Below, in pieces: positions 43,581 through 52,730 of a stretch of 64,000 bases of DNA; position 1 is the stretch's first letter, and every line of letters begins with the position of its first letter. Below the pieces are notes generated by a model, which was given only the letters and a program-made list of their open reading frames with translations, did not search any database and was not told where the DNA came from. The stretch is from Paenibacillus foliorum (GTDB taxonomy: Bacteria; Bacillota; Bacilli; Paenibacillales; NBRC-103111): NCBI RefSeq assembly GCF_013141765.1, contig NZ_WHOD01000128.1, positions 282,912 through 346,911 on the forward strand, in the 5' to 3' direction. Position numbers and translations under genes: made by a program.

Positions 43581-44357
43581 TTACTTTTTACGAAACCTTC
43601 CGTTTAATCGAGCATAATGGATGACTTTACGAAACATCCGTTTATCCTTTAATTGATTAAATATCAAAGGATCTGGGGCCGTATTCACTTCAAAAATCCA
43701 AGGCTTCAGCTCTTTATCGATACCAATATCGACTCCAATTTCTCTAAATCCCGGGTAATGCTTGTTTAGATGTACGGCAATTTGATAGCCCAAGTTTTTC
43801 AAATCCCTTATATAGGCTTGCTTCTGCTCACCCTGTACAAAACGTTCAAGCAAAGTCTCCAGCGGCAATGGCTTTCCACTATTATGGAAATTGGTGACTA
43901 TTTTTTTGGGGTGGGCAACTCGACCGATATAACCGCTCGCTTCCCATTTCCTTTCCCTATTTTTTTGGACCATAATTCGTATGTCAAATACTCGGTTATT
44001 ATATTTCAGCATGTGGATCCCTTTTTGGACTAAATAGCTGCGTTTCAGCTTTGATTTCGAGATTGAGGAATACATGGCATCATAATTACCAAAGCTTCTA
44101 GATGCAGTCCCATGCTGGTACCGGTATTTCGATCCACTTTTAGTCCGCTGTAAGTCCACCCTTATGACGCCTTGCCCGAAAGAACCATTAACAGGCTTCA
44201 CATAAACCATTTGATACTTTTTCAACAAAGAAAGAACCGAAGATTTGTTGAACAGCCTAGTTTCGGGGATATATCTACGAACTTTATTGCTTTTTAATAA
44301 AACTAACGTTTTGGTCCACTTACTTGTCAGGGTACGAATGGTATTCTTTTTTTTCAC
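43581..44357 (-). CDS. YheC/YheD family ATP-grasp protein
   Basis: 258 aa. ATP-grasp elements: VYVKPVNGSFGQGVIRV, KLKRSYLVQKGIHML, FDIRIMVQKN and the metal-site part IGVDIGIDKELKPWIFEVNTAPD. YheC and YheD are associated with the spore coat in Bacillus, and their ligation reaction is not known. First gene of the four-gene cluster; 89 bp separate it from the next gene. Confidence 0.85.
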   Translation of the reverse strand: MKKKNTIRTLTSKWTKTLVLLKSNKVRRYIPETRLFNKSSVLSLLKKYQMVYVKPVNGSFGQGVIRVDLQRTKSGSKYRYQHGTASRSFGNYDAMYSSISKSKLKRSYLVQKGIHMLKYNNRVFDIRIMVQKNRERKWEASGYIGRVAHPKKIVTNFHNSGKPLPLETLLERFVQGEQKQAYIRDLKNLGYQIAVHLNKHYPGFREIGVDIGIDKELKPWIFEVNTAPDPLIFNQLKDKRMFRKVIHYARLNGRFRKK

Positions 44358-44572
44358 TACATTTCACCCTTCTACAAAAAATTTTCAGATAGCCATAATC
44401 AACATACTTTATTCCGAAATGCAAGTTATCGGCATGGATGAATACCTAAGAGCCAAAATTTTTCCTAAATATGAATAAATTTTTCTTTTTTAAAATGGAT
44501 TTTATGATAAAATATCGTACGGTAAGTTAACTCAGTTCATGGCTTAAGCCAAAACTCTAAGGAGGATCCACC

Positions 44573-45844
44573 GTGTCTCGCATCATTCAAGTTGATGAAC
44601 GCCCCTCAATTGGGGAAAGCATTCCGCTTAGTCTGCAGCATTTATTTGCTATGTTTGGCTCCACCGTGCTGGTACCTATTTTGTTCAAGGTCGATCCAGC
44701 CACCATCCTGCTGATGAACGGGATAGGAACTTTGCTTTATATCTTTATGACAAAAGGAAAAATCCCGGCCTTTTTAGGGTCAAGCTTCGCCTTTCTATCA
44801 CCTGTATTCATCGTTCTAGGCTCCAAAGGTTATAGTGCAGCATTAGGAGGCTTCCTCGTTGTGGGAGCGATTTTCACACTCGTCGCCTTGCTAATACGCG
44901 CTGTAGGAACACGCTGGATTGACATTGTGTTTCCGCCTGCAGCCATGGGTGCGATAGTGTCCGTTATTGGATTAGAGCTGGTGCCTACAGCTGCCGGTAT
45001 GGCTGGCTTTATCGCTCCAAGCGGTGCTCCAGCGGGCTGGTCGCCAGATCCTACCGCTATAACGGTATCTATTGTTACCTTATTGGTTGGGGTAATAGGC
45101 TCCGTAGTATTTCGTGGTCTATTGAAGGTCATTCCGATTCTGGTATCCATTATTGTTGGTTATATTATTGCAGCCTCGCTTGGTTTGGTACATATCAGAG
45201 AAACTTTGGGAGCCGCAGAATGGTTTAAGCTACCGACCTTCTACAGCCCTACCTTTGATTGGGTGAGTATTCTAATAATTGCCCCTGCGGCTCTCGTCGT
45301 AATTGCGGAGCATATAGGGCACTTGATTGTCACCGGTAATATGGTAGGGAAAGACTTATCCAAAGACCCTGGGCTTAGCAGATCCTTAATGGGCAATGGA
45401 GTCTCCACCATGCTTTCCTCTTTGGTTGGCTCAACGCCTAACACTACCTATGGAGAAAATATTGGCGTCATGGCTATTAGCCGTGTATATTCCGTATGGG
45501 TTATTGGCGGGGCAGCGATCCTTGCGATTGTTCTATCCTTTGTTGGTAAAATATCAGCGCTGATTCAAACCATTCCGACCCCTGTCATGGGTGGTGTTTC
45601 GTTACTGCTGTTTGGTGTCATCGCTGCTTCCGGTATCCGAATGCTTGTAGAAACCAAAGTGGATTATTCCAAACCAGTCAACCTTATTCTGACAACTGTA
45701 GTTCTTGTAATTGGCCTTAGTGGCGCGACTCTGAAGTGGGGACACTTCGAATTGAAGGGTATGGCTCTGGCTACTATCTCTGCCATTCTGCTCAGCCTGT
45801 TCTTCAAGCTGCTAGAAACCTTTAAGCTTACCAATAATGATTAA
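44573..45844 (+). CDS. Uracil/xanthine permease (NCS2, UraA-like)
   Basis: Nucleobase:cation symporter of 423 aa, 14 transmembrane segments expected. N-terminal SLQHLFAMFGSTVLVPILF is the UraA-type signature; FPPAAMGAIVSVIGLELVP, EHIGHLIVTGNMVGKDLSKDPGLSRSLMGNG and GSTPNTTYGENIGVMAISR mark the substrate-site helices. It starts at GTG with AAGGAGG 7 bp upstream. No PyrR-type attenuator or purine riboswitch was seen in 44360-44572; only a TATGATAAAAT-like -10 region. Confidence 0.92.
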   Translation: MSRIIQVDERPSIGESIPLSLQHLFAMFGSTVLVPILFKVDPATILLMNGIGTLLYIFMTKGKIPAFLGSSFAFLSPVFIVLGSKGYSAALGGFLVVGAIFTLVALLIRAVGTRWIDIVFPPAAMGAIVSVIGLELVPTAAGMAGFIAPSGAPAGWSPDPTAITVSIVTLLVGVIGSVVFRGLLKVIPILVSIIVGYIIAASLGLVHIRETLGAAEWFKLPTFYSPTFDWVSILIIAPAALVVIAEHIGHLIVTGNMVGKDLSKDPGLSRSLMGNGVSTMLSSLVGSTPNTTYGENIGVMAISRVYSVWVIGGAAILAIVLSFVGKISALIQTIPTPVMGGVSLLLFGVIAASGIRMLVETKVDYSKPVNLILTTVVLVIGLSGATLKWGHFELKGMALATISAILLSLFFKLLETFKLTNND

Positions 45845-45865
45845 TCATTTCCCCCAAAAATAAGC

Positions 45866-45911
45866 AGCGCCCGACAGAGACCCTATGATCTCTGTCGGGC
45901 GCTATTTATTT
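45866..45911 (+). terminator. Terminator after the uracil permease
   Basis: 15-bp perfect arms (AGCGCCCGACAGAGA at 45866-45880 and complement 45889-45903), 8-nt loop, then ATTTATTTT. Confidence 0.92.
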
Positions 45912-46068
45912 TGCCAGCCCTTTTATAAGGATTTCCCAAATATTGAATTGTTCCGTCACTATGAATGACTTGGATGTCTGTGGCAATTTTACCAAAGGCT
46001 CGTCTCCAGATCACAAAGGGCTTACTTTAGACGAGATTGGTTTGAACCCAGATCACATCTTTTCTACT

Positions 46069-47757
46069 CTAAGCGTCATTTCGCATCTGCTTTAATTCAT
46101 GCATCACATTCCCTAACGCGCCAGACGGTAATCCGAGCGTTTCATGCAGTTTGCGATAATTAGTGAATAACCGGTCATACTGGGTCTTGACCTCTTTATT
46201 CGGTTGGATGTATCGCTCTTGTACTTGCCCCATCGCTTGAATAGCTTCGTTCAAACTGTCGTATCCACCCGCTTCTTTTCCCGCTGCAGCTGCACCACAA
46301 ATCGCGGCTCCTAAGGCTACAGGTTGACTGGACTTTGCCAGCTTGATCTCCTTACCCAGTACATCGGCGAATATTTGCATTAATAATTTATTCTTTTGCG
46401 GTAGCCCGCCGCAAGCGTATAGCGACTCAATCTTAACACCGCCCGCTTCAAAGCATTCGACAATACGTCTCGTACCGAACGCTGCAGCCTCCAGCAAAGC
46501 ACGATACATCTCAGCTTGCGTCGTGCTTAATGTAAGACCGACCATTAGGCCCGACAATTGTGGGTCCAAAATCGGCGAACGGCCTCCGTTCCACCAATCA
46601 AGAGCGAGAAGTCCAGATTGGCCAGGCTTCAGCTTCTCAGCTTCTCTCTCCAGCCAGCCATGAACATTGATCCCCTCGGCAGCTGCCTGATGCTTGATCT
46701 CATCGGATATCGAAGTCTCGACAAACCAGGCAAACATATCCCCTACCGCTGGTTGGCCAGCTTCGTATGCAAACAAACCCGGTACAATTCCATCCTCTAC
46801 AACACCGTTAACCCCTTCGATAAGCCTCTCCTCATCACTCAAAACCATGTGGCATAATGAAGTTCCCATTGCCAGCACCATACTGGCAGGTTCAGTTACG
46901 CCACAGCCGAGCACCGCTGCATGCGCATCAATAATCGCAGTCGATACGGCAGTTCCAGCCTGAAGTCCCAGCTTCTCTGCCATCCTCGGCTCCAGCCCCC
47001 CAGCACGTATGCCGACCGGATGTATAGCTCCAGCCAGCTTGGTTTCATACAAATGCTCCAAGCGAGGATCCAATTGCTTCATAAACTCAGCAGACGGATA
47101 GCCTTCCGACTTGTGCCAGGTTCCCTTATAGCCTGCACAGCAGCTGTTACGTACAAGTTCACCGCACAGCTGCCATACCACCCAATCGGCTGCTTCTGCG
47201 AAATAATGCGCCGCTTGGAACACGCTGGGCGATTGCCCAGCTGTCTCCAGAATCTTAGGCAGCAGCCATTCCGAGGATATGCTGCCCCCATAACGCGGAA
47301 GGAACGCTTCGCCTCTCGCCTTCGCCAATTCATTCATTTGCTCAGCTTGCATTGCGGCTGCGTGATGCTTCCACAGCTTCACCCAGCTGTGCGGATCGTC
47401 CCGGTGTTCCTCTAGTAAACATAGAGGAACACCCTGCTCATTCACCGGCAGCACCGTGCATGCGGTGAAATCGATCCCGATGCCAATAACGGCATCGGGC
47501 TGCACTCCAGCCTGCTGCAGCACCGCAGGCACGGATTGGTACAGCACATCCAGGTAGTCCCCTGGATGCTGCAGCGCCCACTCGTGCGGGAGCCGCACCT
47601 GCGAGCCGGGAAGCTGCCGGTCGATGACGCCATGAGCATATGGCGTCACATGCGCGGCCATTTCCTCTCCGGTGCTTACATCAACCAGCACCGCTCTACC
47701 GCTCTCCGTGCCATAATCTACGCCTATGGTATATTTAGGGATTCGCTCTTCTCTCAT
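46069..47757 (-). CDS. araB: Ribulokinase
   Basis: FGGY-family kinase, 562 aa. IGVDYGTESGRAVLVD at the start, IGIGIDFTACTVLPV, HRDDPHSWVKLWKHHAA and the C-terminal LLEAAAFGTRRIVECFEAGG and ACGGLPQKNKLLMQIFADVLG are AraB-like. AraB enzymes accept both L- and D-ribulose. Here the partner gene upstream is fucI rather than araA, so D-ribulose from D-arabinose is the more natural substrate. It follows fucI by 24 bp with a GGGAGG-type site. Confidence 0.92.
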   Translation of the reverse strand: MREERIPKYTIGVDYGTESGRAVLVDVSTGEEMAAHVTPYAHGVIDRQLPGSQVRLPHEWALQHPGDYLDVLYQSVPAVLQQAGVQPDAVIGIGIDFTACTVLPVNEQGVPLCLLEEHRDDPHSWVKLWKHHAAAMQAEQMNELAKARGEAFLPRYGGSISSEWLLPKILETAGQSPSVFQAAHYFAEAADWVVWQLCGELVRNSCCAGYKGTWHKSEGYPSAEFMKQLDPRLEHLYETKLAGAIHPVGIRAGGLEPRMAEKLGLQAGTAVSTAIIDAHAAVLGCGVTEPASMVLAMGTSLCHMVLSDEERLIEGVNGVVEDGIVPGLFAYEAGQPAVGDMFAWFVETSISDEIKHQAAAEGINVHGWLEREAEKLKPGQSGLLALDWWNGGRSPILDPQLSGLMVGLTLSTTQAEMYRALLEAAAFGTRRIVECFEAGGVKIESLYACGGLPQKNKLLMQIFADVLGKEIKLAKSSQPVALGAAICGAAAAGKEAGGYDSLNEAIQAMGQVQERYIQPNKEVKTQYDRLFTNYRKLHETLGLPSGALGNVMHELKQMRNDA

Positions 47758-47781
47758 ACAATTCTTGCCTCCCGCTCTCCC

Positions 47782-49575
47782 CTATTTATACAGCGGCCCT
47801 AATTGAGCGCATGCACGATAATCCGCCGACTCCTGATTCGCCGTCCCGAATGCTGTCCATACGCTTGGTCTGAAGATGCTTTCTTCCGCTACATTATGCA
47901 TACTGACAGGGATACGCAGCATTGAAGCCAAGGTAATAAGGCTGGAGCCAATATGACCGTAGCTTAATGAACAATGGTTCGAACCCCATGCATTCATAAC
48001 AGAGTAAACATCGCTAAATACACCTTCTCCTGTTAAGCTCGGCACAAACCATGTCGTTGGCCATGTTGGATTCGTCCTTTGATCCAGTACATCATGAATT
48101 TCTTGCGGAATGTCCACCGTATGGCCTTCGGCAATTTGCAGAACCGGCCCCAAGCCTTGCACGAGGTTGATACGTGCCATCGTTACCGGCATTCCACCAA
48201 GTGTTTGATAATCTGTCGAGAATCCCCCGCCACGGAAGAAATCAACAGCCGGACTCCAAGCCGTAGCCTTCAAGCATTCCTGTACTTCGTTATCCGTAAT
48301 CTCCCAGAAAGGCTTCATTGCCGGTTTTCCATCCTTCGTCTGACGTCCGGTACCATCTAGTGATGCTGGTCCCGAATTCGTGAGATGAATGATCCCGTTC
48401 TGCGCCAGTCCGGTTAGCTCGCTTCCAGTTACTCTTTTTACTGCATCAGGGCTCCAATAAGTGCGCACATCAGCAAATATTTGAGCTGCATCTGTCAACA
48501 GATGACCGAATAGCATCGTAACCGCGTTAAGCGTATCATTCTCCGTGGAAAGAACATAGGGCTCGCGAATTCCGTTCCAGTCAAAGGAAGAAGTCAAGAT
48601 CGCTTCCATAAAGTCTCCGTTAGGGAAGTGATCGGTCCACATCCGTTGTCCTTGAAAGCCTGCTGCGATTGCATTATGACCAAGTGCTTCCTCACCGTAG
48701 CCCATCTCCGCCAATTTAGGGTTACCTATCATTAAATCCCTTGCTATCAGCGTCATTTGAACGACTGTTTCCCAATCTTGAACCTTCTCATCTTCAGTTC
48801 TTTTGAGATGTTCTGGGTTCACATCAATACCTTCACCGCAATTTTCCTTCGTCCATTTTAAAGCTCTTTCAAACTCGTCTTTATCATAGATGCCCCGCTC
48901 CATTCGGCGAACGAATTCTGTCATGTCTACATACTCATTGCGCATGCCAAGGTATTGCTGGAAAAACGATTCATCAGCGATACATCCGGCAATTCCCATC
49001 GATACGGAGCCAAGCGACAGATAGGATTTACCTCTTATTGAGGCTGCTGCGAGCCCTGCTTTGGCGAATTGTATGAGTTTATTCTGAACGTCGTCAGGAA
49101 TACTGCCATCTCCCATATCCTGAACGTCACGCCCATAAATGCTGAATACCGGCAATCCCTTCTGGTTATGCGCTGAATTAGCTGCTGCTAGATACACCGC
49201 TCCTGGCCGCTCCGTACCGTTAAAGCCCCAGATAGCTTTGGGAATATGAGGTGAAGTATCGATTGTCTCTAATGGATAACACCAGGATGGTGTAACCGTA
49301 ATTGATACACCCACTCCTGCTCTTTCAAACTTAGCAGCCGTTTGGGCAGCTTCTGCCACACCTCCGATACAAGTATCGGCTATGACACATTCTACAGGGA
49401 GACCATTAGCATGTTTTAGATTACTGCTTAACATCTCTGCAACCGCTTTTGCCATATTCATTGTTACGTCTTCCAATGATTCTCGAATCCCACCTCTACG
49501 TCCGTCAATTGCAGGGCGAATACCAATCTTAGGCATGTCGCCTACCAAGCGGTTCTTTACATTCGCATTACTCAT
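47782..49575 (-). CDS. fucI: L-fucose / D-arabinose isomerase
   Basis: 597 aa, matching the length of FucI. N-terminal PKIGIRPAIDGRRGGIRESLE, then TCIGGVAEAAQTAAKFERAGVGVSITVTPSWCYP, KAIWGFNGTERPGAVYLAA, and the metal ligands in HNVAEESIFRPS and the downstream ENDTLNAV region. The enzyme interconverts L-fucose/L-fuculose and D-arabinose/D-ribulose. No fuculokinase or fuculose-phosphate aldolase gene is nearby; a ribulokinase is, pointing to D-arabinose use. TAGGAGG before the ATG. Confidence 0.93.
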   Translation of the reverse strand: MSNANVKNRLVGDMPKIGIRPAIDGRRGGIRESLEDVTMNMAKAVAEMLSSNLKHANGLPVECVIADTCIGGVAEAAQTAAKFERAGVGVSITVTPSWCYPLETIDTSPHIPKAIWGFNGTERPGAVYLAAANSAHNQKGLPVFSIYGRDVQDMGDGSIPDDVQNKLIQFAKAGLAAASIRGKSYLSLGSVSMGIAGCIADESFFQQYLGMRNEYVDMTEFVRRMERGIYDKDEFERALKWTKENCGEGIDVNPEHLKRTEDEKVQDWETVVQMTLIARDLMIGNPKLAEMGYGEEALGHNAIAAGFQGQRMWTDHFPNGDFMEAILTSSFDWNGIREPYVLSTENDTLNAVTMLFGHLLTDAAQIFADVRTYWSPDAVKRVTGSELTGLAQNGIIHLTNSGPASLDGTGRQTKDGKPAMKPFWEITDNEVQECLKATAWSPAVDFFRGGGFSTDYQTLGGMPVTMARINLVQGLGPVLQIAEGHTVDIPQEIHDVLDQRTNPTWPTTWFVPSLTGEGVFSDVYSVMNAWGSNHCSLSYGHIGSSLITLASMLRIPVSMHNVAEESIFRPSVWTAFGTANQESADYRACAQLGPLYK

Positions 49576-49611
49576 GAATAATTCCTCCTAATAATATAAT
49601 TTATAAGTACA

Positions 49612-49653
49612 TGTAAACGATAACATAAAAGTGTATGTGTGTTATCGTTTACA
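49612..49653. promoter_or_regulatory. Two identical inverted LacI/cre-type operators before fucI
   Basis: TGTAAACGATAACA at 49612-49625 and its exact reverse complement at 49640-49653. The 14-mer fits the classical cre consensus, and the pair brackets the start of fucI transcription (35-75 bp before the ATG). Binding by CcpA, by the LacI-type protein encoded upstream, or both, is expected. Confidence 0.75.
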
Positions 49654-49673
49654 CATGACAAGAAAGGAAACCG

Positions 49674-50663
49674 CTAGGAGAATTGCTTCTCTAAACGCGG
49701 TGTAAAAATACGTTTTTCCCTGCCTATACCTTCTCTTTCCAGACGTTTAAGCGTGAGCTCTGCAACGGCTTCCCCTATCTGCGCAGGATTCTGATATATG
49801 ATGGACAGACGATGAGAGAACAAAGGTGCGGCGTCCAGTTCTCCGAAAGATATCACTTCCACGGAGTCCAGGTCCAAGCCTCGTTCTTTCATACCTAAAT
49901 AAAAACCGTAAGTCATTTCATTATTAGAGGAAAAGATAGCAACTGGAGGCTCTTCTGTTTCCATGAAGAAATTGCAAGCCTGAATACCTGATGCTCTTGA
50001 ATAATCCCCAGCATAAAATTTCGTCTCAGAAATCTGTATGCCTACTAACGCAACAGCCTTTCGCGCACCTTCCAACCGCTCCCTAGCCGTGCTGATATGC
50101 TGCGGCCCACCGATGATTCCGATCCTATCTCCATACTTACTGAGTAGATAGCCCATTGCTTCTTCAGCAGCACCAGCGTTATCCTCAACGACCAGATCCG
50201 TGTGCACACCATCAATGATACGATCAAGCAGTACAACAGCTGTTCCTGAGTGGATCAAATGCTTCACAATCTCCGCATTTTGTCCGGTGCCGGCTAGAAT
50301 CAAAGCTTCAATTCGCATGCCCTGCAGTAATTGTATGGCTTCAAGCTCCTTCTCAGGGTCCTCCACTGAATCCATATAGATCAGATGATAGCCTTTCTCG
50401 AGCAATCGCTGCTGCACAATCCGGGCCACACCCATGAAATAAGGGTTAGTCATATCGGGCAGTACAATGCCCACGGTACGCGACTTCTCCTGTTTCAAAC
50501 TGCGTGCCAGCACATTCGGCTGATAGTTGAGGCCCTTCATCACCTGCTCCACATGAAGGCGTACCTGGTTACTGACATATCCGGTCCGATTAAGAACGCG
50601 AGACACTGTTGCGGTGGATACGCCAGCAGCTAGTGCAACGTCTTTGATAGTTATTGAACTCAC
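49674..50663 (-). CDS. LacI family transcriptional regulator
   Basis: About 329 aa. Helix-turn-helix ITIKDVALAAGVSTATVSRVLNRTGYVSNQVR, then a periplasmic-binding-like sensor domain (VGIVLPDMTNPYFMGVARIVQQRLLEKGY ... ASGIQACNFFMETEEPPVAIFSSNNEMTYGF). The GTG at 50663 is preferred (GGGGA upstream). An ATG at 50696 would lie under the operator-like site with no ribosome site. Same direction as fucI-araB, which it probably represses until the sugar is present. Confidence 0.9.
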   Translation of the reverse strand: MSSITIKDVALAAGVSTATVSRVLNRTGYVSNQVRLHVEQVMKGLNYQPNVLARSLKQEKSRTVGIVLPDMTNPYFMGVARIVQQRLLEKGYHLIYMDSVEDPEKELEAIQLLQGMRIEALILAGTGQNAEIVKHLIHSGTAVVLLDRIIDGVHTDLVVEDNAGAAEEAMGYLLSKYGDRIGIIGGPQHISTARERLEGARKAVALVGIQISETKFYAGDYSRASGIQACNFFMETEEPPVAIFSSNNEMTYGFYLGMKERGLDLDSVEVISFGELDAAPLFSHRLSIIYQNPAQIGEAVAELTLKRLEREGIGREKRIFTPRLEKQFS

Positions 50664-50699
50664 ACTGTATTCCCCGATCCTTTTAGCTGTAAGCATGTA

Positions 50700-50713
50700 G
50701 TATAACGTTTACA
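50700..50713. promoter_or_regulatory. Operator-like site before the LacI-type gene
   Basis: On the minus strand TGTAAACGTTATAC, identical to the fucI operators over the first 8 bases and similar after. It suggests autoregulation by the LacI-type protein. Confidence 0.55.
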
Positions 50714-50916
50714 TGTCATAATGTAGCATAATAAGTTTTATTTAACAAGATACTTCATTTAGAATCATGCATTCAACCATTCGAAGGCTAATCCAGCTCT
50801 GTAAACAACCCGTCGATTATTTCTCTTTGTTTTTCTGATATTCATACTTTCAATCCGCTTCCAAAGAGCAGACAATCCCACAACTGTCTACTCTTTTATG
50901 ATTCTTATCCCGCCAA

Positions 50917-51555
50917 TCACTGAGCTGCCTGCTCTTCTTCACTTTCAACCCGCTGTCTCCGCTTTACAAACAGACTAATAATGGACATAACCGCCAAACC
51001 ACCAACAAAGCCGCCTAAGTGCGCGTAAATATCTACATTCGGTATAAGGATCGAATACACAAAGCCCATAATGACAATGATCCTCACTGTTTGTTTCGTC
51101 TGGTAGTCGATCAGATCCTTGCGGAGTACCGACATGTATAAGTATGCTCCATAAACACCATAGATGGCACCAGACGCTCCAGCCCCAATATAGTAATCCG
51201 AGTGCAGCCAAGCACTAACTATATTTCCAATAATGCCGCAAGCAAGATAGAACAGCCCGTAACGCCAAGCACCAAGCATTCGTTCAAGTGGTGCCGCGAA
51301 TACATACAATGCGAAGCTGTTGAACAACAGGTGTTCAAAACCAATATGAAGAAATATCGCCGACACATAGCGCCACGGCTCTGGCCGCATGTTAGGAAGA
51401 TCGAACATCGCACCGAAATGAATCAAGGTCACGTTATCTTTGGAGGAGCCATACCATTCCATAGCTGCCATAGCAATTAAATGAATCACAATGATCACAG
51501 CCGTAACCGGATAAAGCTGGATGAACTGCTTTAAGCTTTCTCTTCTAGCAAACAC
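50917..51555 (-). CDS. Rhomboid family intramembrane protease
   Basis: 212 aa, six membrane helices. Catalytic Ser in the GASGAIYGVYGAYL motif and the catalytic His in IYAHLGGFVGGL, plus the structural motif WRYVSAIFLHIGFEHLLFNSFALYVF with its HxxxN (oxyanion His and Asn). The active site is complete. It starts at GTG with GGGAAG upstream. Single gene; substrates unknown. Confidence 0.93.
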   Translation of the reverse strand: MFARRESLKQFIQLYPVTAVIIVIHLIAMAAMEWYGSSKDNVTLIHFGAMFDLPNMRPEPWRYVSAIFLHIGFEHLLFNSFALYVFAAPLERMLGAWRYGLFYLACGIIGNIVSAWLHSDYYIGAGASGAIYGVYGAYLYMSVLRKDLIDYQTKQTVRIIVIMGFVYSILIPNVDIYAHLGGFVGGLAVMSIISLFVKRRQRVESEEEQAAQ

Positions 51556-51833
51556 ATATCTCTTCCCTTCTGCTCCTGCTGTTATTCTCCCTATTCTACG
51601 ATCACATGTATTTCTCTATGCTGAAAATGTTGACTTTATGAACTCTCACTATTATAGCCCAAATTATCTCCCAATGAAAAAAAGCACCTCGCTCCATTGG
51701 ATAATGGCGACTTTCGTCAGTTCCATTTCACCTTTTTTGCATAAGTGCACTCTATTTCTGGCTCTACACCTTAACCAATACACCTGTTTAGCACTGGTTT
51801 GGGTTTTGAACTCTACCCTATTTATTTAACATA

Positions 51834-52730
51834 TCAGACTTCCAGCTTAAAGTTGTGCTTCAAATGCTCCGAAATCGATGTGAAATTAAAGCTTTTCAAG
51901 ATGTCTTCCAGCTTAGCTTCCGTTCCGCCTATATTGTAATAGTGGATAAAATGCTCCTTGCGTGGAAGTATCAGCTTAGCTTCATTAACATTAACCTCTC
52001 GAGGGTGCAGATAGACAATGGAGCTCTTTCCTTGACGATTGGCTGAACGAATGACTTGCTTGATAAAAAACTTAGGAAAAAATCGGAAATAAAAGCCCCC
52101 CGAATAGCCCATATTCTTGCCTGACAGCTTCATAACAGACATCGGAACCTCATAAAGATTAAGCTCACGTCCATTAACCTTGGGCCTATGTATCTCCGTA
52201 GGTGCTGTGGGAATTCCGTACAGAAAAGTTTTTACCGGAAAAATACTGGCATCATACTTCATCCCTAACTCTTCTAGCGCTTCAAGATAATGCAGATTGC
52301 TTTCCACAATAGACCATGATGGCGCACGGTACCCTAGAACCTTGCTGCCTGTTATATCCTCCAGAATATCCACGGACTTTTTCACATCAGCCTTAAACTC
52401 TTGAATCGTCTGCTTGTAGGCTAATTCATGAGCATATCCATGGGACGCCACATCATGCCCTTCCTGCGCAATCGCCCTTACAACGTCCGGAAAATGCTCT
52501 CCAATATAACCTAGAACGAAGAACGTTGCCTTACAGCCAGTCTCTCTGCATATCCGTAGAAGCGTATCCATGTTGGATCTGAAATGGGAGGGCTGGCTGA
52601 GATCGGGCTTCACATCATCATAATTAGCGTGAAACCATTCCTCAATGTCAAAGGTCAGCATATTGTTAACGCTGGGTACCTGAGAGGTTACTTGAGAAGC
52701 TCCGCTATGTGTTGCTTCCTGTTTAGTCAA
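51834..52730 (-). CDS. Polysaccharide deacetylase, exopolysaccharide type
   Basis: Carbohydrate esterase 4, 298 aa. N-terminal LTFDIEEWFHANY, RETGCKATFFVLGYIGEHFPDVV, metal ligands in EGHDVASHGYAHELAYKQT, the RAPSWSI motif, and HPREVN near the end. The TFDIEEWF start and HPRE end are those of the DUF3473-bearing deacetylases found in exopolysaccharide clusters (XrtA/PEP-CTERM type). No signal peptide, so a cytoplasmic precursor or lipid-linked glycan is a likely substrate. It overlaps the methyltransferase gene by 8 bp. Nothing notable in the 278-bp gap downstream to the rhomboid gene. Confidence 0.9.
   Translation of the reverse strand: MTKQEATHSGASQVTSQVPSVNNMLTFDIEEWFHANYDDVKPDLSQPSHFRSNMDTLLRICRETGCKATFFVLGYIGEHFPDVVRAIAQEGHDVASHGYAHELAYKQTIQEFKADVKKSVDILEDITGSKVLGYRAPSWSIVESNLHYLEALEELGMKYDASIFPVKTFLYGIPTAPTEIHRPKVNGRELNLYEVPMSVMKLSGKNMGYSGGFYFRFFPKFFIKQVIRSANRQGKSSIVYLHPREVNVNEAKLILPRKEHFIHYYNIGGTEAKLEDILKSFNFTSISEHLKHNFKLEV

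Noticed and set aside
44360..44572. Possible PyrR attenuator or purine riboswitch before the uracil permease
   Set aside because: No hairpin with T run and no conserved riboswitch elements could be found; only a -10-like region.
51521..51829. Plus-strand frame of 102 aa opposite the rhomboid upstream region
   Set aside because: No ribosome site, unremarkable AT-rich composition, and it overlaps the rhomboid gene on the other strand.
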